Source: Rheum nobile
Taxonomy: Eukaryota; Streptophyta; Magnoliopsida; Caryophyllales; Polygonaceae
Reading direction: 5' to 3'
Assembly: GCA_027886185.1 (NCBI GenBank)
Contig: WOAB01000878.1
Span: 6,150,001-6,214,000 of the forward strand
DNA length: 64,000 bases
How positions within the stretch are numbered: the first letter of the stretch is position 1; every line of letters starts with the position of its first letter. Positions 32,354-42,661 of this stretch are shown piece after piece. Position numbers and translations under genes: made by a program. The notes under the pieces are model-generated. The model had not been told where the DNA came from. It saw nothing but the letters and a program-made list of their open reading frames with translations, and did not search any database.

Positions 32354-32977
32354 AGCGGCAACGCTACTTGCGCCCTGACACAGTGCTATTTGCACCGTGT
32401 CAGTGGCACACGGCACTCACTGTCGCGCGGCAGTGAGTGCCAGACGGCGGCCGTCCGACGGTGGGTGTCGGCAGTGGGTGCCGGTGCTGGGTGCCGGCGA
32501 AATTCGCGTGTCTTGGGCGCCGTGTGGAGGGAGTTCGATCTGGCGCCGCCGCGCGGTGGTGGTATCAGGAGTTCGATCTCGCCGGTGATGGTTTTAGGGT
32601 TTAGGGTTTGGGGTTTAGGGTAGAATATTCGGTGGATTTCAATCAGAATTATTATTGCGTCCGTGAATGAATTACTTTCGGTGGATTTCAATCACAATTT
32701 TTCGGTGAATTTTAAGAACCCGACTCGATCCAAACCTGACTCGATATTTTTTAAGACTCGATATAATTTTAAAATTCAATATTTTTTAAATATAAAAAAA
32801 GAACCCGACTCGACCTAAACCCAACCCAAAAATTTGTACGACTCGATCGATCCACCACCGGCCACCTCCGACATTCACCGCCGCCATCCACCGCCGGCAC
32901 ACACCGCCACGCGGCACCCACTTTTGCGCACCTGCAGGTGTGTCAGGCACTGTGGCCCGGTGCAAATAGTATTTTCC
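32354..32977. mobile_element. TIR element with GC-rich core and telomere-like motif
   Basis: The left end contains CTACTTGCGCCCTGACACAG. The right end, in reverse complement, contains CTATTTGCACCGGGCCACAG. TATTAAC lies outside both ends (32347-32353 and 32978-32984). The 624 bp interior is GC-rich at both sides, with repeated GGGTGCCGG units. A short TTTAGGG run (32593-32622) lies in the middle. There is no credible gene. Class is not certain; hAT-like or MULE-like are both possible. Confidence 0.65.
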
Positions 32978-33206
32978 TATTAACGGGCTGCCATATCTTT
33001 CCACATGAACATGCATAAAAAAGTGATTTTTTGTCTTCAAGTGCTCACGTGGGCCACTTGAATTACCAAAATCGATCTTAGAATGAAATATATTTTCATT
33101 AAATAATCAAATATAATTTGACTATATAACAATAAGATGCCGACTTCTTCTTAAGGATCCTGTACAACATGCCTTTATTGTATAACGTGCGAAGCGATCT
33201 CGGTCA

Positions 33207-33735
33207 TCAAATTTTTTTTTTGGTCAATATTTTTGTTTTCGTCCCCTGATCATTCTGGATTAACCTATATAGAAGATTCATAAATAAGCTCTTAACGTTC
33301 ATTTATTTGTGCACTGAAGTTCACAAATAAGTACTCAATGTGCAAAGACATGTGTTTGCACATGAACATGTTATATGTGAACCTTACGGCATAGAAAAAT
33401 GAACATTTAGTTCTTAGATGTGAACGTCAATAATTGTATATTCCAAAATGATCAGAGACGAAAAATAATAAAAAAAGCTTTTAACGTCCCCTGATCATTC
33501 TGGAATAACCTATATCCAAGGTTCACAAATTATCTTTTAACGTTCATTTATTTGTGCACTGAAGTTCACAAATAAGCTCTAAATGTGCAAAGACATGTGT
33601 TTGAACATGAACATGTTATATGTGAACCTTATCGCATAGAATAATGAACATGCAGTACTTACATGTGAACGTCAATAATTGTCTATTCCAGAACGATCAG
33701 AGGCGGAAAAAAAAAAAAAAAGTTGTTGACCGAAA
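33207..33735. mobile_element. MITE present as a head-to-tail dimer
   Basis: Two units of about 240 bp (about 33235-33475 and 33485-33715) are near identical. Each starts CGTCCCCTGATCATTCTGGA and ends with its inverted form (TTCCAAAATGATCAGAGACG and TTCCAGAACGATCAGAGGCG). T-runs with TTGGTCAA at the left and GTTGACC with A-runs at the right form an outer inverted pair. The units contain inverted TTCACAAATAAG/ATTTATTTGTG pieces. Confidence 0.75.
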
Positions 33736-33944
33736 AAAAAAAGTTTTCCGTATTTATGATTATGCCACCACGTCACTATTCACTCTTCTTCACCCCTTTA
33801 AATCTCAGCCCTCCATCTCTTTGATCCAATGGCCCATACAATTTCTCATGTTGTACAATAAGGATCAAATGTATGTGAAACTCACTCTCTTCTTAAGTTA
33901 ATAAGTTGGAAATTGAGATAAAAGAGGCAAATCGATAATAATTT

Positions 33945-34320
33945 ATGCTGAAAAATGTGGTGTCTCATCAGCATTGAAAACGGAGATTTAAGTCTTTCGA
34001 AATGCAATTTTAAAAGCTACATAAATGAATATTGGACAAATCCAAATTGAATCTGATAACTTAACAGTAGTTGAAGTTTTAAATAAGATCTGACACTGTC
34101 CATTAGAAATCGAGATTATCATTTCAGATATCCTGTGTTTATTACTGTCTTTTACGACAGTGCATATTAGTCATATTTTTCATGAGATCAATTCGATGGT
34201 TGATTACATTGCAAAACTTAGGCATTCAATTTCACTTGAGGATATTCAAACCAACCCAGATGTCCGTGTTCTCATACAAAAGGATGCTATAGGCTGAACT
34301 TTAAGTAGACCTTGATACTA
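33945..34320 (+). pseudogene. LINE RNase H remnant
   Basis: The translation reads IQIESDNLTVVEVLN, then IIISDILC and FHEINSMVDYIAKLRHSIS. These are the central and C-terminal motifs of the RVT_3-type RNase H found at the 3' end of plant LINEs. Several stops are present. It may belong to the same LINE family as 31000-32330. Confidence 0.7.
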
Positions 34321-34357
34321 GTCTAATTCTTACATTGTCATAAAAAAAGGTTGGAAA

Positions 34358-34440
34358 TTGAGCCTATCGTGCCCTAGTGGTTTGGGGAGTGTGTTGTATG
34401 CAAACTCACCCGTGTTTAATCCCTAGTAGCCCCATGTTTT
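34358..34440 (+). repeat. tRNA-like SINE remnant
   Basis: GTGCCCTAGTGGTT resembles a pol III A box. About 40 bp downstream GTGTTTAATCCC resembles a B box. A T-rich tail follows. It lies directly after a LINE RNase H remnant. The boxes are imperfect, so this is a tentative call. Confidence 0.35.
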
Positions 34441-35126
34441 TATATAATTTTTTTAAAATAAAAAACTACACACAATAATATCTAAAATAGACATTTCGAA
34501 ACAAGAAAATCCATATACATTAAAAAAATTAAAAAAACAGTAACTAAAATTATGATTGATGGACAGTATATATTTAAAATTTAGCTTTTATATTGATAAA
34601 TTACACAAACAATACCCAAATTATAAAATTTTATAAAAATATTATATTATAAAAGTATTAAAAAAACAAATTCTAAATGCTTAAAATTTTAAAATCGACA
34701 CAATCGCACAAGACCCCCTACAATCATTGGACGACCTGTAAATATACTGAACTGTGTTAGTCAGCTTTCAACACAAATTGTAAAATGACCCATACTTTAC
34801 AAATTCAAAATTAACTTAGAATACAATACCTCAACATGTATAACTATCAAACTTATTCAGTCTTAAAAATCATGTAATCAAATCCAACTTGAAAAAGTTA
34901 ATGCATCTTATTTTGAACTCAAATATTTTGGAGAACGGAGGCCGAAACAATAAACAATGGGGAATATATACCTGTAATCTACCAGCTCTACCATATGAAT
35001 AGGAACTCAATGCCCATACTTCTCTGTAAAAGGATCCAACACTTTCCCTTTGAATTGGCCAATGAAAAGTTGCCATATGGCCCATATGCATCCAATGTAA
35101 AGAAGGCTTAAGAGAGAGTCAGATTA
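34441..35126. other. AT-rich spacer without recognisable gene
   Basis: About 690 bp with short frames only. It forms the left flank of the KI-type MULE. No repeats beyond homopolymer runs were seen. Confidence 0.5.
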
Positions 35127-35294
35127 CTTTATTTAACATGGATTTGCTTAAATACACCATTTGGGAAAGTTACTTGCAATTATAGAAGCTTGAAGAAATC
35201 CCTGAAGTTGTCTTATAAGGCTTAACAGAGGAAAGTTATGCGTCGTATTTCAATATATTGTTAGGGATGGAGGAACTTCTGATTATGGTAAGTG

Positions 35295-35645
35295 TTATAT
35301 TTTCTCTGTATGGGGGTTAGGGGACTGGGGGATGTTTTCCTGGGAATTTAGTGTCTTGTTTTCAACTTCAAGTTCTGCCACCCTTGCATTTAGTCGCCAA
35401 ATTGCATGATCGAATTGCATCTCACTTGTATTGAGTTCCATAATTTTTTGTCGAAGTTCATGTATCTCAGTACGTAGGCGTGTGATTATTTCACCCAACA
35501 TGTTGGAACGTGGGATATTCGTTAGTAACATGTCTAATTGTTCTTGCAACTTCTCCTCTATTTGAGAAAGTGTAGGAGATGTTGGTGGATGTTCATATTT
35601 TCGGGGGTCCCCGCCTTGATAACTTGAGGTGTCGCTGTATGACAT
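35295..35645 (-). CDS. Coiled-coil ORF in the KI MULE
   Basis: The ORF starts at ATG 35645 (MSYSDTSSYQGGDPRKYE) and runs 116 residues to 35295. An in-frame upstream ATG would add 35 residues of less protein-like sequence. Residues about 30-105 form a long heptad pattern (IEEKLQEQLDMLLTNI, then RLRTEIHELRQKIMEL and LNARVAELEVENKTL). It is divergently oriented to the transposase gene and would share a promoter region at 35.85-36.43 kb. No family is recognised. Confidence 0.5.
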   Translation of the reverse strand: MSYSDTSSYQGGDPRKYEHPPTSPTLSQIEEKLQEQLDMLLTNIPRSNMLGEIITRLRTEIHELRQKIMELNTSEMQFDHAIWRLNARVAELEVENKTLNSQENIPQSPNPHTEKI

Positions 35646-36430
35646 TGGGCTTGAGTTGAACGTACTGCAAAAACAAAGAAAAATTTCCAGCCAAAAACAC
35701 AGTGATACATGCTTGCTCATTGACCCAGTATGAAAATCACCCAAAAACAAAGAGGGTTACCTTCAAGTTCGGCGCAACAGTGAAGGACCTTGGCTCAGCG
35801 AAACGAACAGAGAGGGTTTAGGGTTGTTGACTGAAAATGAGAAGGAACATGGTCGGTCATGTCCGTGCATTTATTTAGGTTTTTTTTTTCAACTTTTGGG
35901 CATGTCATTCTTTATTGAATTTCATATCTATTTACCTGATATGACTTCTAAAAATATAGTACACATCATCCTTTAACCTCTGTTTTCCCTCTAAAAGTTA
36001 ACAAGTTTCCCTCCAGTTTCTACCCATGTGTTAGTCTTCACCCTAAAATAACCCAACCTGTAAACCTGTCCAAAGCCACCGTAACACCACAAGACCTTAA
36101 ATTCACAAATCTTCAAAAAAGCTTGTGCAACGTCTTCAATGTCTTTGGAATAGAAGAAATTTAATAATGGGTGAGTTCTAACTTTCACATTTATTCTTCT
36201 TTACAAGACATTCTTCTGTGGCTCCCTAAACGAGAGAACAACCTTTCAGCTTCTTGTTGAGCATTAATCAAATTTGATTTTAACTTTCGTTCCTTGATTC
36301 TAGAATATTTGTTTTCCCTACAAAATTTGTCCCATTTGGCTAGAAAACCCTTTATTATGGCTTGAAAACCCTTTAATGTCAGTGTTAGGGTATTGGTCAT
36401 ACTGTCAACGTTTGTCATAAAGTATTTTAC

Positions 36431-39360
36431 TTGTGTTTGCTTTTTCTTCGTATAACAAGTTCAAGATCATACTACCTGACTCTGATAACAGGTGGTGAAT
36501 GGATATGTAAGGGAAACAAGTGGGTTTTCGATGGGATCACAACGACAACAACACTTCTTTTGTCTGCAGATATGAATTACTCAAATCTGAGGAAAAAGTT
36601 GGTTGAGAAGATAAAATGCATTGACGAGATAGATGAAATGGAGATAAAATATCTGTCACCGCGGAAACCAATGCCACAACCATTTGATGTCAAAGATGAC
36701 GAGGACCTTGATGCTTTCAAATTTTTGAACTTGCAATCAGAAGATGCTATTTGGCCTATCGAGTTATATGCGAGTATGAAAAAGAAAGGAAACAAAGAGG
36801 CATAGGCCGAGGTTGTGATGTCTGTTCATCCAAGTAGAAATAATGACGAGGACATCACAGTGTGTCTGACTCCGCCACCGTTAACACAAAGTCAAGAGGC
36901 AGAGGCCGAGGTTGTGGTGGGTTGTCATCCAAGCAGAAATGGTACCAAATCCGACAAGAGCAATGTGGTAAGCGACAATTGTCCCACTGAAGCTGTACCG
37001 AATATAGTTGATTGTGACATGTATGAAATGAAACCAAAAATTTGTCGTGTAAACAATGGGGATGTATAAATAGTTGACTTGGTGAGCCAATATGAGGCAG
37101 ATTCGAAAACTGATGGGAGAGAAACAAGGTCTTTCACAGGAAGGAAAAGAATACATGAATGTATTGATATTGACAGTGATTATGGGGAAGACGTTGGACG
37201 AGATTTTGATTGTGATGAGTTTGAGGATGACTTTGAGGATGATGTTGAGGAAGATGTTGAAGAAGGGCCATTGTTGGATGACACTATTGAAGTGGACAAC
37301 TTATTTACACACATTGAAGATGAAGTTCTCCAAGAGATTGAAGCCGAATACTATCGTAGCAAAAAGTTTAGTAAAAGGCAATTGGATGATTTGGAAGAGC
37401 CAATGGAGGATAATGGGGTGAGCGGCAATGATCTGGAAATAAAAGTTGGAGAACATTTCAATTACAAGAAGGATCTTAAGGATCGTTTATCCTTGATGGC
37501 ATTACAAAGGCGCTTCCAGATGCATGTCCAGAAGTATGATAAGAATTTATATGTGGTAAGGTGCATTGATCCTAGTTGCACATTTTTTTGTCGTGGGACC
37601 GTTCTTGGCAGCACATGATTGTTTGAAGTAAGGAAGTATTGTGGACAACAAACATATGGCATGAAGTTAAAGCATAACCACCACACACATGCAAGTTCAA
37701 GCGTAATTGCTGACCATATTATGTCAATGTAAGTAAACAATCTTGTCAATACGATCATATATATTTATCAGCATGTATATCAACTAACCTTAGCACGTTA
37801 CATGTACAATCATGTTACAGCTTTAACACAACCGGTACATGTACTGGATGTCGTGCTGCACAAATTCAAGACATCATGAAGAAGATGGGAGTGGAAGTTA
37901 GTTACGACAAGGCAAACCGAGCACGTTTAACCGCCATAGACAGGATAAGAGGCATAATTGAACAAAGCTACAATAGGCTTCATGGATACATGCACATGCT
38001 GGAAATGATGAATACAGGGACAGTCACACATGTTGAAGTAGATTTTAATCGTCGATTCAAGTATTGTTTTATCAGCTTGGGTGTTTGACGCAATGGAATG
38101 CAGTTTTTAAGAAAGGTAAATTTAAGTTTTGTCACGTTCCACGATTCTATTGTCAAATTTATACAGTATATTGTAGCATATAAGATTACTATTTCCATTT
38201 GTACAATGTCACTTTGTAAAGCTGAGTGAAAACTATTGCAGGTCATAACTGTGGATGGTACCCATCTAGGATCAAAGTACAGAGGAACATATCTAGTAGC
38301 AGTGGCACAAGACGAAAATAGACAAATATATCCAGTGGCTTTTATTGTTGTTGACAGCGAGAATGACAGTTCATGGTCATATTTCTTCCGACACCTACGC
38401 TTCGTTGTTGCCGACGATCATGACCTCGTATTTGTGTTTGACCGTCATGGAAGCATTTACAAAGGTTTAAGAGAGCGCTACATCTTTGCAAAGCATGGTT
38501 GTTGCACACTTCACCTATTTCAAAATGTGAAGACGAGGTTTAAAAGGAATGACTTGTGGATTCTGTACCAAAAGGCAAATTAAGCGTACACCAAACATCA
38601 CTTCAATCATGAATTTGCAAGACTTTGCGCCCAGTCCCCAAAAGTCGGTACCTACCTAAGGGGTGTTGGATTTAAAGCGTGGACAAGGTCGCATATGCTC
38701 GCAAACAGATTCAACATTATGACGTCCAACAATGCGGAATCCGTTAATAGTCGATTAGTGGGGCCGCATCGAATGTCGTTGATTGGGTTGCTTGATGGTA
38801 TACTGAATGTCATGACTCAGTGGTTTTATGACATGAGGCAAAAGGGAGAGCGGTATTCTGATCTGTTGATCCCGATAGTTTGTCGTGAACTAGAAGGTAA
38901 TTATTTGAAATCGTTGACAATGATTGTGAGTAGGCTGAATCAATATGAGTTTCAAGTGCATGCCTATGGAACTACATTCTTGGTAAATCTGCATGCTCGA
39001 ACTTGCTACTGCAACGTCTTCCAAGTTGACCAAATTCCTTGTGCGCATGCAATAGCGTCTGCGAAGGATTCTGGTGTGGATCCTGTCAATCGTGTTCATC
39101 CCCTCTTTACTGCTGAAAAGTGGAAGGAAGTGTACAAGAAAACTTTATATCCGGTTCATGCATTTGAGCGTTGGGAAGTTCCTGACACGGTGTTGAATAG
39201 AGCATGTTTGCCCCCGGATGTTAGGAGGAAATCTGGAAGACCAAGGAAGAAAAGAATCCCGTCACGTGGAGAATACAGGGGCCCGAGGAGAAGGTGTGGA
39301 AGTTGTGGCACTCTCAGCCATAACTCACGAAACTGTCCTAACCCCTCAGTCGGCCCATGA
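36431..39360 (+). pseudogene. MURA-type MULE transposase, multiple in-frame stops
   Basis: This is the transposase of the KI MULE. Exons read are about 36431-37730, 37821-38116 and 38242-39360. Order: an N-terminal MuDR-like region (RKKLVEKIKCID, then DLDAFKFLN) and a long acidic stretch. Next is the MuDR DNA-binding domain (LQRRFQMHVQKYDKNLY, CIDPSC, then LKHNHHTH). The catalytic region follows (VITVDGTHLGSKYRGTYL, then FVFDRHGSIYKGL and NNAESVNSRL). The end holds a SWIM finger (CYCNVFQVDQIPCAHAIA) and a CCHC knuckle (CGSCGTLSHNSRNC). Single stops occur at 36803-36805, 37067-37069, 37616-37618, near 38086 and 38581-38583. No frameshift is needed between exons. The exact start is uncertain. 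Confidence 0.9.
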
Positions 39361-39395
39361 TGAGGTTAATTGTGTTAACTCTTTAATTATCTATT

Positions 39396-39480
39396 TTGTT
39401 AATATGTGTATTAAGAGATCCAAACTCTTCTTTTGTTAATATGTGTAGTAAGAGATCCAAACTCTTGAAGGATCTCTTAC
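39396..39480. repeat. Repeated AAGAGATCC unit with hairpin
   Basis: GTTAATATGTGT(A)TAAGAGATCCAAACTCTT occurs twice in a row, followed by GAAGGATCTCTTA. TAAGAGATCC and GGATCTCTTA form a perfect 10 bp stem. It lies just after the transposase stop codon, so it may act in 3'-end formation. Confidence 0.75.
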
Positions 39481-39952
39481 CACTCATATTACTTTTCGTA
39501 GAAATGATATTTAGTCGTTGGGTAGTTACTGTAACTCTATCCTGTCATGACTACATTCATATCCTGACGAAATCAATATTGACTACTTTTGGTTAAATTC
39601 ATATGACAGAAGTTTCACTCTATTCTGTACCCCTTGACCCCACTTGTTATTCTTCCATATTTATCATGACAAATTCTATATGGTTTCAAATAACCTACCG
39701 ACCGACATGAGTGACATCTGAATAACACACAAGAAAAACACAAACCATCCTCGGCCATACATAACATGCTTCATAAAGCACTAAATTTACATGACATTAT
39801 ATAGTCATTACATGACATTATATGTTCACGACACTAACATGCATTACCACAGTAGTTGTAGTAAAGATGTTCAACACAACTAATTTAAACCAACAAAACC
39901 ATCACCATAGAGTTACATTCTTCAAATTCAAAATAATACTAAAAATAGACAT

Positions 39953-40597
39953 CTAAGCTTTGAATATGGTAACGTTGTATATAACATTGCGGCGACTCAC
40001 TACTTCAAATACACATGCATCGTTGATTTCCAATTCATTGTTAATTACAAATTGCCTCCAGCCTGTGCCAAATCTGTAGCGATTTCCACTTTTTACGACA
40101 GACACATTCCAAGCAGCCATACCACAATTCAGGATGACTTCAGTGGTTCTTGCAGCACTCAAGAATTTGATAGCATGTTTGCTCGAGATACCCTACATAT
40201 CAGTAAGTGCATTGCAAGTTGATATTATGAAGTAATCCTTATCAAACATTTACATGATAAAGGATGCGGTGCCTACTAGACAATAGTCGCCCTGGGCATT
40301 GGTTTGTTTCATTAAAACAACGAAACCATTATTCTTGTCACATGGAAAAGCTTGAGCTCTTTGTATTGTTGATGTTGGTTCATCTGTAATATCTCCAACA
40401 TCTTCATCATCAACATCTCCATCATCTTCAATATCCTCATCATCTTCAAGAATAATTGGGTGGTCGCCACTATTGTACTCTCCAGTACTGTAAGTGGTGT
40501 AACTGCTGTCTTCGACTAAGTCGGATTCAGAGCTGATATAAATCACATTGTTCGTCATCCTATTAACAACACCAGATAGAAGAGGACTTTGATTCAT
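39953..40597 (-). CDS. B3-domain protein gene in the KI MULE
   Basis: Two exons are proposed, 40597 to about 40254 and about 40180-40190 to 39953. The first encodes an acidic N terminus (SESDLVEDSSYTTYSTGE, then EDDEDIEDDGDVDDED) and the start of a B3 fold (PCDKNNGFVVLMKQTN). The second encodes VILNCGMAAWNVSVVKSG, then GTGWRQFVINNELEIN, DACVFEV and NVTIFKA. This is the WxV...GWxxF...L..xDxCxFE pattern of REM-type B3 domains. The splice acceptor is ambiguous: the best canonical AG puts the frame off by one, and a GAG acceptor restores it. Role unknown; it may bind element DNA or be a captured host gene piece. Confidence 0.65.
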
Positions 40598-41280
40598 TAC
40601 AGTAAAGCAAATATCATACCCAGTTCCAAAGATATACTTTCATTGAAACTCAGAATATCACTTTAGCAACTCCATGTATTTGAATCCTAGATAAACTTTT
40701 CGAAACAATTTAAAAATAATCATGCTAAATGTATAATAATACCCGGACTTCCTTTTCGTGAGTCAAATGGTGTTGATTGTGGTTGAACTCTCTACAAATG
40801 GGGTCAATTTGATTTCGGCTTCTCAATCTCGGCAAATCCTAGAAATCTTACCCAAACTGAGATAGATGAAATGAAGTCAAACCCGTTTTGGAACAATATA
40901 TAATATTCTGTTAAACCGGGTTCATAACAAAGTTTTTAATATAATTGTTAAACCGATCAGAAATTGGGCCTAATATGGCATTTTGGGCATGTCATTTTTT
41001 TTTTCTTGCTCGAGATTTCTGTGAACATTTTTTTTATAGTAGATAGTAACCAATAGCCCACCTTATTAACTCATTTGGGAGTTAGTATAGTTAATATCCT
41101 ATTACAGTAAGTTATGTATCCCATACCCCTATTATATTCATCTTGTCATGCTACTTTGTAATATGTATATTATAAAGTCAGCAATGTCTCTATATTATTT
41201 TACACAACTATCGTTTTACAAAATTGTCGTTTAACTGCTATGTAAACAATCCTGTCCTACTCACTGTATTGGCCTGACGT

Positions 41281-41500
41281 CTTCTTTTGTTAATATGTGT
41301 AGTAAGAGATCCAAACTCTTCTTTTGTTAATATGTGTAGTAAGAGATCCAAACTCTTCAAGGATCTCTTACCATTCATATTACATAACATGCTTCATAAA
41401 GCACTACATTTTACTCTTCTTTTGTTAACATGTGTAGTAAGAGATCCAAACTCTTCTTTTGTTAATATACATAACATGCTGCATAAAGCACTACATTTTC
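41281..41500. repeat. Second array of the AAGAGATCC unit
   Basis: At least four copies of TCTTTTGTTAATATGTG with AGTAAGAGATCCAAACTC, one with the GGATCTCTTAC partner arm. They are interleaved with ACATAACATGCTTCATAAAG units that also occur at 39755-39780. The unit matches 39396-39480, so both ends of the B3-gene segment are bordered by it. Confidence 0.75.
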
Positions 41501-41538
41501 GTGACATTATATAGTCACAACATGACATTACATAGTCA

Positions 41539-41907
41539 CTACACTAAATTACTTAATAAAATACTAAATATTACATAAACAGATGCGGAGGAGACCGATG
41601 AGTCTGGGTCGTCGCGTTGCGGAAGTTCTTGAACAACATCTTCGGCCACGACATATATGTTAATGAATGCCACGGTTCTACCAAGGGCTGCAAGGACGGC
41701 TGCGTCTCCACGGTTCTGCAAGGCCCTCAAGGTACGAGGGCCGCCGGGGGGGGGGCACAACTTCAAGAAGTAGGAAGCGTCGCGTTCGTAATTGTTAAAA
41801 TGATAAAGTTGGTTAATGAGCCACCAAACATCCTTTAGCATTTCAGTGGAAGAACACCAATTTTGGGTCGTTCCACCTTCGTAGTAGTGGGTCAAATTTC
41901 TGGCCAT
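41539..41907 (-). CDS. Unidentified ORF in the KI MULE
   Basis: A 122-codon frame with protein-like composition (MLKDVWWLINQLYHFNNYER, then ALQNRGDAAVLAALGR and FINIYVVAEDVVQELP). I do not recognise the family. A run of ten G at about 41745 is a possible slip site and could have shifted the original frame. It is flanked by the repeat array at 41281-41500. Confidence 0.35.
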   Translation of the reverse strand: MARNLTHYYEGGTTQNWCSSTEMLKDVWWLINQLYHFNNYERDASYFLKLCPPPGGPRTLRALQNRGDAAVLAALGRTVAFINIYVVAEDVVQELPQRDDPDSSVSSASVYVIFSILLSNLV

Positions 41908-42661
41908 TGCTACCCTCTAAGGGAGGATTCTCCCTCCTGTATGGATGGTGGTAAACACCCTATGTTCGTACGGCTGATCATCCATGGAAACGAAAGAATA
42001 TTAGGAAATTTGGAGTTGTGTAGAAGGTGGAAGATGTTGGGAAGAGTTATGGATGAGGAAATGTGAGTACTGAAGAGGGGTATATAAAGAGGTTTTGGGT
42101 TGGTTGGCAGTTACAGATACATTTATGACGGTGCTCTTCCATCTTCTTAATTTAATTACTAGTGTTAATGTCCTGTCATAGTTACCTATATATCATGTCG
42201 AATCATCGTAAATTGGAGTTGGTGGGCAGTTACAGCTAACTTTATGATGGTTTGTAGTTTTGTATTGTCTATTCTCAAAAATGAGTTAGTAGAGTCAATA
42301 CCCTGTTACAGTTAGTTGTGTATCCCACATCCCTCTTACATTCATCTTGTCATGCTACTTCTTAATTTGTATATTATGAAGTCAGTCAATGTCCTTATAT
42401 TATGAAGTCAGTCAATGTCCCTATATTACTTCTTAATATGTATATTATGTAACTTCCATGTAACTGCCATTTAACCTACACGCACATAACTTCCATTTAA
42501 CTTCCATTTAATTGGCATTCAACTACCATATCTATAAATAAGTTGTCGTAACATTGTACGTAATCTAAGCAAATGTCTTCCAAAACATCCAATTGTACGT
42601 AATCTAAGCAAATGTCATCCAAACCACAAAAAGAACCTAATGTTTTATCCAAACATCCAAT

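Noticed and set aside
34358..34440. True tRNA gene
   Set aside because: Box matches are imperfect, no acceptor stem closes, and a T-rich tail follows. It was kept only as a weak SINE-like remnant.
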